Of a stretch of 11,095 nucleotides of DNA, positions 1 through 5,075 are shown in pieces. Under the pieces are notes generated by a model. The model ran no database searches. It saw only the letters and a list, made by a program, of their open reading frames with translations, and was not told the DNA's origin. Every line of letters starts with the position of its first letter. Positions within the stretch are counted from its first letter, which is position 1. A program made the translations under genes and the position numbers. The DNA is from Xanthobacteraceae bacterium (GTDB taxonomy: Bacteria > Pseudomonadota > Alphaproteobacteria > Rhizobiales > Xanthobacteraceae), in the NCBI GenBank assembly GCA_030043175.1, contig JASHYD010001036.1, positions 1-11,095 on the forward strand, in the 5' to 3' direction.

Positions 1-71
1 CGCCGCGATGCGCCCGCTGCGATAGCTTCAATCACCCGTTCACGCAGGTCCATCGAATACGGTCTCGGCAT
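1..71 (-). CDS. IS630-type transposase, N-terminus only (runs off the window)
   Basis: The minus strand reads ATG at 71 and stays open to the window edge for 23 codons, beginning MPRPYSMDLRERVIEAIA. This is the characteristic start of IS630-family transposases (typically M-x-RPYSxDLRERV), where it forms the first helices of the helix-turn-helix DNA-binding domain. The DDE catalytic part would lie beyond the left edge, so intactness cannot be judged. The insertion sequence end should lie to the right, between 72 and about 150, but I could not delimit a terminal inverted repeat without the other end. The assignment rests on this short but distinctive stretch. Confidence 0.8.
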   Translation of the reverse strand, partial: MPRPYSMDLRERVIEAIAAGASR

Positions 72-150
72 CGTTCCCCCAGCCAAAGCGAATCAATGCT
101 GTAGACTCGCGCATTCTTAAGTCACTGGGAATCCCTCCGTTTGTCCGATT

Positions 151-459
151 CTAAACGAGCGAAAGCCGCTCTAACGGTAAGAAGCGCTTTGCTTCACCCA
201 TTCTAAGCAGGTCGAATGTTGACTCGTTCAGCACGATCATCGTGGTAGCACAGAGCGCCTTTCCGTATTTCGATGTCGTACTTATTCCTGAATCGTCCAT
301 CGTAGTTTCGTTTGCCGTGTCACCCTCCGTCCAGTTGGCTCGTGGTTCGACGACAGCCATCTTCAGGTGGCGTTGGAGTTCCGGCTGGTCGCAGGACAGC
401 TTCGAGGTGCTTCTGGCGAGCAAACGCTCCGCGAGCGCTTCAATTTCGCGCCGTTTCAT
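151..459 (-). CDS. Small hypothetical protein, 102 aa
   Basis: I do not recognise a family. The start at 459 is chosen because GGGAGGAA at 465-472 is a strong Shine-Dalgarno sequence, with the GGAGG core 7 bases before the ATG; a longer frame starting at 573 has no such site. The N-terminus (MKRREIEALAERLLAR) is a charged amphipathic helix. The middle is polar and Thr/Ser-rich, and the C-terminus ends LPLERLSLV. There is no signal peptide, membrane segment or cysteine motif. It sits between an IS630 end and a recombinase remnant on the other strand, so it may be a cargo gene or leftover of a mobile element. Its ribosome binding site lies right at the point where the recombinase homology begins, so any promoter would lie inside that remnant. 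Confidence 0.5.
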   Translation of the reverse strand: MKRREIEALAERLLARSTSKLSCDQPELQRHLKMAVVEPRANWTEGDTANETTMDDSGISTTSKYGKALCATTMIVLNESTFDLLRMGEAKRFLPLERLSLV

Positions 460-472
460 GATGATTCCTCCC

Positions 473-600
473 GGGTTATCGCCGAGATCATGGGATGGGA
501 GGAGGAGCATGTCGAAAAAATCATCCGCCGCTATGTCGGCCGCAACGCAGCGACGAAGGCGGCCGTCGCACAACTCAATCGCATGGAAAGGGGTGAATAA
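473..600 (+). pseudogene. Tyrosine recombinase (phage integrase) C-terminal remnant
   Basis: The frame ending at the TAA at 598-600 reads VIAEIMGWEEEHVEKIIRRY and then VGRNAATKAAVAQLNRMERGE. This fits the segment after the last catalytic residues of tyrosine recombinases, where an 'xIAxxxGW/H' helix is followed by a xVxxIxxRYVxR segment containing the nucleophile-region helix and a short tail. Nothing upstream of about 473 in this frame looks like an integrase: the R-K-H-R residues and the rest of the catalytic domain are missing. The remnant is therefore a truncated 3' end. The family call rests on one short stretch, but the spacing and the GW...RRYVGR pattern are distinctive. Confidence 0.6.
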
Positions 601-902
601 CCAATAGCAAAACCGACGATGAAAAAGTGGCTAAGTGCCAGAACAGGCAGGGAGACTTTGGTTTTCGACGGCAGTCTCGAAAGTTTAGTCGTCACCGCAA
701 TTATCTCGGGTTCAAACGCTCCTGGCTGCGCGGGAGAACGAGACGTCAGGCAAGAACATACCGCATAGGTGCGACATTTAACGCACGGGTGTGGCATTTC
801 GCGTTTCAGTTTGTAGTTGATCAAGTGTCGGCCCTTTAACGCTCGAAACGCCAGCGCAGGTCCGCTGAACCAAATGGTTGGGTTGAAGCTCGAAGGCGGC
901 GC
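601..902. other. Intergenic stretch without a supported gene
   Basis: Short open frames exist on both strands, but none has a ribosome binding site or a recognisable sequence. A GGTTCAAAC string at 709-717 resembles a tRNA T-loop, but no matching stem or cloverleaf forms around it. A small inverted repeat (AACCA-AA-TGGTT, 868-879) lies 23 bases before the sensor kinase start and could be a regulator site, although arms of 5 bases are weak evidence. I see no convincing promoter. Confidence 0.4.
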
Positions 903-2126
903 ATGATGCCTCAGGAGCCTAACGAGCAGGTCCGGACATGTTTCGACCGCGCCTTTGATGCCAGGCGTAACGCGGAGCGAACAGCCGACCCCGTGCGAAA
1001 GGCCGACTTCATCGAAATGGAGAGGCGCTGGCTGGCTCTTGCCCAGAGCTATGAGTTCACTGAACGTCTTACAGACTTCACCGCGGCAAGTTCGGAGTGG
1101 CTACAGAGGTTCCACGAACGGCGTACCAGGCAAAACGATGCATCGCGGCCGCAAAAAATCATTCAGGACAGTAGCGTCGATGGTCTCTTTGAGCGCATGT
1201 GGCTCGCTTCCATTGTCGAGTTCTGCGAAGACGCAATATTAAGCACCAATCTCGATCGTATTATTACAAGCTGGAACAAAGGTGCGGAGCGGCTCTTTGG
1301 CTATTCGGCCGAGGAGGCCGTCGGCCAGCCGGTGGCCATCCTGATTCCACCCGAGCGTCAAGATGAGGAGTACACGATTTTTAGCCGTATCTGGCGCGGT
1401 GATCGCGTCGATCATTGTGAAACTATTCGTCGGCGGAAGGACGGTACTCTGATCGACGTTTCGCTCACCGTTTCACCGATCAGAGGTGCGGGAGGGAAAG
1501 TCGTCGGCGGTTCAGGGATTGTCCGTGACATTAGCGAGCGTAAGCGCAGCGATGCGCAAATTGCTGTTCTTTCTCGCGAGGCAGAACACCGCGCTAAAAA
1601 CCTTTTGGCGAATGTAAAGGCGATGGTGCGTCTCTCGCAATCCGACACACCAGAGGGTCTAAAGAAAGCGATCGAGGGGCGCATCGAGGCGCTCGCCAAT
1701 GTCCATTCGCTTTTCGCCAAATCGCGCTGGACCGGAGCCGAGGTCGGTAGTCTGGTCAAGCAAGAGTTGTCGCCTTATTCCGGTGGCGGGGAGATGCGCA
1801 CGCTGATTAACGGACCGGCCGTCATACTAACGCCGGACGTGGCCCAGGCGATGGCGGTGGCCCTGCACGAGTTGGCGACCAATGCCGCGAAATACGGTTC
1901 TCTATCCGTGACGGAAGGCCGGGTTTGCGTCGAATGGTCGCCCACCAGAGACGGACGGCTCGTGCTGCGCTGGACGGAGGCGGGAGGTCCCCCAGTCAAG
2001 CCGCCGACGCACAAGGGTTTTGGTACCAGCGTGATGGGGAGCATCATACGAGACGGGCTGAAGGGCCGGGTAGTGCTCGACTGGCACACTGAAGGTCTTA
2101 CGTGCGAAATCGCCGTTCCGACATGA
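903..2126 (+). CDS. Soluble PAS-domain HWE-family sensor histidine kinase
   Basis: The product is a 407-residue cytoplasmic histidine kinase that would autophosphorylate in response to a signal sensed by its PAS domain. Residues 1-80 are a helical N-terminal region rich in charged residues. A PAS domain spans about 100-212, with the typical ITSWNKGAERLFGYSAEEAVG and ending in VRDISERK. The phosphoacceptor box is EAEHRAKN with H229. The HWE signature follows: H322 in the N-box (HELATNAAKYGSL, with N327) and W357-x-E359 in RWTEAGGP, then a GFGT motif at 372-375. There is no membrane segment and no receiver domain. Tandem ATGs at 903 and 906 follow a weak GAAGG. HWE kinases in alphaproteobacteria often feed the PhyR/EcfG general stress response or light signalling. 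No response regulator is encoded here, so it is an orphan in this window. Confidence 0.92.
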   Translation: MMPQEPNEQVRTCFDRAFDARRNAERTADPVRKADFIEMERRWLALAQSYEFTERLTDFTAASSEWLQRFHERRTRQNDASRPQKIIQDSSVDGLFERMWLASIVEFCEDAILSTNLDRIITSWNKGAERLFGYSAEEAVGQPVAILIPPERQDEEYTIFSRIWRGDRVDHCETIRRRKDGTLIDVSLTVSPIRGAGGKVVGGSGIVRDISERKRSDAQIAVLSREAEHRAKNLLANVKAMVRLSQSDTPEGLKKAIEGRIEALANVHSLFAKSRWTGAEVGSLVKQELSPYSGGGEMRTLINGPAVILTPDVAQAMAVALHELATNAAKYGSLSVTEGRVCVEWSPTRDGRLVLRWTEAGGPPVKPPTHKGFGTSVMGSIIRDGLKGRVVLDWHTEGLTCEIAVPT

Positions 2127-2132
2127 GCATAT

Positions 2133-2285
2133 ATGCGTCAACGAAGTCCGAGAACAAACGATATCGAGGCCGCAGTTCGACATGTTGTCGAGGGGCGCCG
2201 GATCATTGACCGTCAGCGTCGGCTACCGATCGACTGCCCAGAGCCACGACACCCAAAGCACGCCTCCCGGCACTTCTTCGCATAG
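2133..2285 (+). CDS. Short kinase-linked helical protein, probably truncated
   Basis: This 50-codon frame starts 6 bases after the kinase stop, close enough for translational coupling, though without its own clear ribosome binding site. Residues 9-30 (NDIEAAVRHVVEGRRIIDRQ and following) form a charged amphipathic helix. This resembles small proteins (roughly 60-80 residues) with an 'A-x-x-HVxExxRRIxRQRxxI' pattern that I recall near sensor kinases in Bradyrhizobium. After RQRRL, at about 2225, the sequence turns to Pro/His-rich text (PIDCPEPRHPKHASRHFF) that does not continue a coiled helix. It is therefore probably the 5' part of such a gene joined to unrelated DNA. The family resemblance is from memory. 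Confidence 0.4.
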   Translation: MRQRSPRTNDIEAAVRHVVEGRRIIDRQRRLPIDCPEPRHPKHASRHFFA

Positions 2286-2389
2286 AGCGCCTGGTAATCG
2301 TCCGGCACATCCTCCGGGATGGCTTTACGCACTTTCAACGCCCTTGATTCCCCGGCGCGATTCGAGCCACTCGGAACGCCATTCTGCAT
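2213..2389 (-). pseudogene. Possible recombinase/integrase N-terminal scrap
   Basis: A 58-codon minus-strand frame from the ATG at 2389 contains VRKAIPEDVPDDYQALYAKK (residues 20-39). This resembles the 'xPIPEDVRxxYxxLYG' stretch near the start of some rhizobial tyrosine recombinases. A purine-rich AAAAAAGGG lies 3 bases before the ATG. After about residue 40 the sequence loses coding character and ends at a TGA. It overlaps the short plus-strand frame at 2133-2285, and the two cannot both be functional in the overlap. I treat it as a likely gene fragment. It could equally be chance. Confidence 0.25.
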
Positions 2390-2491
2390 GACCCTTTTTT
2401 ATTGAAGGGCCAGCCGAATGTTTTGCAAGTTCAGTAAGTTGTTGTCACGCCAACATGAGCTTGACGGGGTGCAGGTCCGAATGACCTACCC

Positions 2492-2965
2492 TCAGTTCGC
2501 CGGAATAAATACGTATGGCTTGAAACGGTCGGTTTCTGCCTGTCCGACATATTTCCCGATTTCCTTGTCGAACTGCGCCCAGGTCTTCCACGGCCGATAT
2601 TCCATGAATTCAGCTGACATGCGCGAGCCGACGCCAGGGATCAGCATGAATTCGTCCCGCGTGCCGGTGTTGAGATTGATAGGTACGAAAGCCTTGCGAT
2701 AGAACTCCCGCGCCTGCTCCGGCGTCACTTTCTGCTGCACCAGGAACAGGTTCAGATCGACCACGCTCTTGAAGGGACGCCGCTAGATCAAGCCCTTGAC
2801 AAGGGTGGGCGTCATGGCAGGAAGCGCTTGCAGCTCGGTTTCCGTGGCGGTGTTGGGGTCGATCAGCCCTTTGGCGGCCTGTGCCCCAGCGGGCGATCCA
2901 TGTATCGCCAGCAGCGCCAGAGCAAGTGCAAGCGTTCCGATAAAGCCGGCCCGGTATATCGCCAT
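2492..2965 (-). pseudogene. Exported helix-hairpin-helix protein, interrupted by an in-frame TAG
   Basis: The frame starts at 2965 behind AAGGAG at 2975-2980, which overlaps the stop region of the upstream gene. Residues 1-30 are a signal peptide ending in an AQA cleavage site. Residues 34-60 carry an LIDPNTATETELQALP helix-hairpin-helix unit. Codon 61 (2783-2785) is TAG, after which the same frame continues RRPFKSVVDLNLFLVQQKVT. A second unit follows (INLNTGTRDEFMLIPGVGSR, then WKTWAQFDKEIGKYVG) and the frame ends at a TGA at 2492. Homologues as I recall them read straight through as 'LIxKRPFxSIVDLN', so TAG probably replaces a GAG or AAG codon. Both halves keep good coding sequence and no frameshift, which implies a recent mutation, a sequencing error or readthrough. 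The fold is ComEA-like. Its role in this operon is unknown. Confidence 0.8.
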
Positions 2966-2971
2966 TTCAGC

Positions 2972-3442
2972 TCACTCCTTGGAAGGCTTGGAATCCGAGA
3001 ACACATAGGCAAGCCCGAGCAAGCCAAGCTGCAGCATCATACCGGGAGCGAGCAGGGGCGGCGCCTTGGCGCGCAGGATCTTTTCCAACAGCTCCCACTT
3101 GCTCATGTCCGGATTGAGCTCCAGCTGGTACTCGGCCGACCCTCGAAAGTGCGCCGCGAAGCCGATGAAAGCCGCCAGCACGAACAGCCCCATTACGATC
3201 TGTGTGGCGCGGCGGCTCGCCAGATCGTGACGCCTGAACTCCCACCACAGGACGGCCACCGCCACCACGATAAGAACCAGAGGTACGAACTGCAGCGGCT
3301 GCTCGTAATGCTCAAGCAGCACCAGCTCGGTCACGGTGCCAACGAGGCCCAGTACGAGAATGACGAGAATCCACCGGCGCAACGGCCGCAGGCGGTCGGT
3401 TCCCGCAGAATAGGCGCGAGCCTGCAACGGTTGTGCTTCCAT
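2972..3442 (-). CDS. Four-helix integral membrane protein of unknown function
   Basis: This 156-residue protein has four hydrophobic segments at about residues 24-43, 51-67, 81-97 and 130-148. The N-terminus is positively charged (RLRPLRR), favouring both ends in the cytoplasm. The loop at 98-127 (HFRGSAEYQLELNPDMSKWE) joins the third and fourth helices and would be on the outer face. The start at 3442 follows GAGGAGGA at 3448-3455, which overlaps the stop of the preceding gene; its own stop overlaps the ribosome binding site of the following helix-hairpin-helix gene. The three genes are therefore almost certainly cotranscribed and translationally linked. I do not recognise a named family, and no heme, metal or transporter motif is visible. 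Confidence 0.8.
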   Translation of the reverse strand: MEAQPLQARAYSAGTDRLRPLRRWILVILVLGLVGTVTELVLLEHYEQPLQFVPLVLIVVAVAVLWWEFRRHDLASRRATQIVMGLFVLAAFIGFAAHFRGSAEYQLELNPDMSKWELLEKILRAKAPPLLAPGMMLQLGLLGLAYVFSDSKPSKE

Positions 3443-3454
3443 CGGAGTCCTCCT

Positions 3455-4207
3455 CTACGAACGGCTCCGAGCCTCTCTCGTCAACGCCGTCACCGTGGCG
3501 TTGTACTTTGCCATCGCGGTGTTGACCAAGGCTGTGGCCTCGCCGACGTCAGGCTTGTCCGGCATCAGCGCCTTCTCGATCTCGATCATGCCTTTCTCGA
3601 TCGCCACATAGTCGTCGGCCGAGTGCGCCTTAATCATGTCCTCGATGCTATCCCAGGTGGCATCGAAGTCCGCGTAGGATTTCCGTGCTTTGCCGAAATT
3701 TCCAGCCTTGAGGGCCGGCACCACTTCGCGCAGGTGAGCGCGAACGATGCGCAGACGGGCGATTTCGTCATAGAGCGGATTGAGCGGCGCCGCCTTCGAG
3801 ACCATGTCGATGGCTTCGTCATATTTGACAAGCATCGCCTGGGCGTCCGGCAAGATGGCCGCAGTGTCAGGATTGGGGGCGCTGAGCGCCTTCTCGATCT
3901 TGGCCTGGAGGACGTGCTCCAGAGCATCGTACATGTCCTTGCTGCGAGTGTTGATGTACACTTCGATGCCATTCCATGCTGAATCGTACGCTTCGAAAGC
4001 CGTCTTGGCACCCGCAACGTCGCGGCGTTGCAACGCCGCGATAGTGTCCACCAGCGTCGGCCGCACCGACTTGATGCTAGCGACCTCGAAGCGCTCCGGC
4101 TTTGCGGCTTCCGCGGCGCCGCCTTGTGCGGGCTGAAAGAGCATTACGAGACCTGTGAACAGACCGAGACCGACTGGACGAAGCATCTTTAATTCTCGCG
4201 GGATCAT
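3455..4207 (-). CDS. Exported all-helical protein made of a duplicated domain
   Basis: The start at 4207 follows GGGAGGA at 4212-4218; a second Met at residue 8 is possible but worse placed. Residues 1-34 form a signal peptide (hydrophobic LGLFTGLVMLF, then AQGGAAEA). The mature part is an internal repeat with an offset of 107 residues. In copy one (about 48-137) AYDSAWNGIEVYI and DMYDALE align with DFDATWDSIEDMI and DDYVAIE of copy two (about 155-242); W78 pairs with W185 and both copies contain IEKAL. It is alanine- and charge-rich and predicted helical. The pattern of paired helices with W-x-x-IE and D-x-Y-x-A-IE resembles periplasmic helical regions associated with FTR1-type iron permeases or imelysin-like proteins, but only by impression. 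It is the first gene of the three-gene envelope operon. Function unknown. Confidence 0.82.
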   Translation of the reverse strand: MIPRELKMLRPVGLGLFTGLVMLFQPAQGGAAEAAKPERFEVASIKSVRPTLVDTIAALQRRDVAGAKTAFEAYDSAWNGIEVYINTRSKDMYDALEHVLQAKIEKALSAPNPDTAAILPDAQAMLVKYDEAIDMVSKAAPLNPLYDEIARLRIVRAHLREVVPALKAGNFGKARKSYADFDATWDSIEDMIKAHSADDYVAIEKGMIEIEKALMPDKPDVGEATALVNTAMAKYNATVTALTREARSRS

Positions 4208-4370
4208 TGCGTCCTCCCATCGCTATTTGCGAATGACACTAAAGAAGCACGCAGGGCATGTCTAATGCGAAATTTTTGCAAGCAATCCTGAATAACCAGA
4301 TGGATATCAATGCCCTGCGCCACTACCGGCATGTGTTCCTGCGAGCGCAACCGGGCGCATCGGCTCAGGA

Positions 4371-4487
4371 TCACTTATTCCGCCTCTCGCTCCGTTCCGC
4401 CGCCATCTCGCGATGGCGGACCTTGATCCAGGCGCGGCACGGACCGGATCGATAGCCGCCCGCCGCTTCGACACGATGACCTCAACG
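4371..4487 (-). pseudogene. ATP-dependent DNA ligase 3' remnant, frameshifted
   Basis: On the minus strand one frame reads VEVIVSKRR (4461-4487). After a one-base shift at about 4457-4462, the next frame reads GYRSGPCRAWIKVRH (4413-4457) and then REMAAERSERRNK to a TGA at 4371. Together this matches the 'GLEGIVSKRxxxxYRSGRSxxWLKVKxP' motif V region that closes the adenylation domain of LigC/LigD-type ATP-dependent ligases. Nothing convincing of the ligase remains upstream (plus coordinates above 4490), so only the tail of the gene survives. The frameshift and missing body mark it as dead. Confidence 0.6.
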
Positions 4488-4993
4488 CCGCATCTGCCTT
4501 CACAAATCCGGTGCATTCTCGGAGGCTTTTCGGGAGAGGATCGAAGAGGCTTGGATCGCCGTCCAACCGCGCGACGGGTCACAAGGGCTCTGCTGGTCAC
4601 TAAGGCCAGCCACCGCAATGCGGCCGCAAACAAGCCGCCGCCCCATGCGGCTTTGCACGTCGATCGCAGGCGGCGCAGACCAGGCCATCAGCCACATGAT
4701 GCTCAAGGGGATCTCCATCCTTCAACACCGCCGCGCCGGGAACCGCTCAGGCCGGCCCGCAACGCAGCTCCCGCAAGATTCGCCACCTCGGGGCCACGAC
4801 CACGGGAACGGTTGGTCAGGGCGCAGGCCGCGGCCATTAGCGTCGCGACCGATGGTGCCCCTGAACGAACTCGGATGGGACTCTAGGCTCGGGCTTGTCC
4901 TCCGCGGCCATCCCCTCCGCAACCAGCCATGTCAGTGATATAGTCGCTTGCGACATTTTGCGGGAGATTTCCACGCGGCCAGATTTGAACTTA

Positions 4994-5014
4994 TGGTCGT
5001 CAATATGACGACCA
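4994..5014. promoter_or_regulatory. 21-bp palindrome, candidate operator of the WD40 gene
   Basis: Left arm TGGTCGTCA (4994-5002), centre ATA, right arm TGACGACCA (5006-5014): nine perfectly paired bases on each side. It lies 61 bases before the WD40 start codon. A transcription terminator is unlikely because no T-run follows, so a dimeric regulator site (for example TetR- or GntR-type) is the simplest reading. A shorter inverted repeat GTCGC-TT-GCGAC lies 40 bases further upstream. I could not place a confident -35/-10 pair around either. The regulator is not identified in this window. Confidence 0.45.
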
Positions 5015-5064
5015 CCAAGTCGAGCGGGGTGACGATTCTCGATTCTTCCCTATTGCCCACCAGC

Positions 5065-5073
5065 GAGGTGATC
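5065..5073 (+). promoter_or_regulatory. Near-ideal ribosome binding site of the WD40 gene
   Basis: GAGGTGATC at 5065-5073 is a nine-base match to the complement of the 16S rRNA 3' end. Its GAGG core is 7 bases from the ATG at 5076. It fixes the start codon and suggests efficient translation, so the lack of an N-terminal effector domain in the product is not a start-site misassignment. Confidence 0.7.
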
Positions 5074-5075
5074 GA

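Larger units (their letters stand above)
4208..5075. other. Long stretch without an intact gene
   Basis: Apart from the ligase remnant and the palindrome listed separately, no frame here is supported. A plus-strand frame at 4258-4455 starts MSNAKFLQAILNNQMDINAL, but it has no good ribosome binding site and runs into the reverse of the ligase remnant. Longer frames at 4413-4886 and 4618-4938 are arginine- and proline-rich, as out-of-frame GC-rich DNA usually is. The stretch 4500-4930 probably holds further decayed sequence that I cannot identify. A short inverted repeat GTCGC-TT-GCGAC lies at 4943-4954. Confidence 0.4.

Noticed and set aside
242..607. Plus-strand frame of 121 codons
   Set aside because: It is antisense to the small gene with a strong ribosome binding site and out of frame with the recombinase remnant; no family resemblance.
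700..735. Possible tRNA suggested by GGTTCAAAC
   Set aside because: No paired T-stem, acceptor stem or anticodon arm could be formed on either side.
2392..2409. CCCTT...AAGGG stem-loop as a terminator between the kinase region and the operon
   Set aside because: Only five base pairs with an eight-base loop, and no T-run follows the stem on either strand.
2473..2487. AGGTC-CGAAT-GACCT stem-loop just beyond the envelope operon
   Set aside because: A five-base stem without a following T-run is too weak to call a terminator.
2828..3982. Long plus-strand frame of 384 codons antisense to the envelope operon
   Set aside because: The minus-strand genes have signal peptides, membrane helices and linked ribosome binding sites. 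The antisense frame is Arg/His/Gln-rich as expected of a shadow in GC-rich DNA.
4258..4455. Plus-strand frame starting MSNAKFLQAILNNQ
   Set aside because: No good ribosome binding site, and its second half is the reverse of the DNA ligase remnant.
4413..4938. Overlapping plus-strand frames of 157 and 106 codons
   Set aside because: Arg/Pro-rich composition, no recognisable motif and no ribosome binding site.
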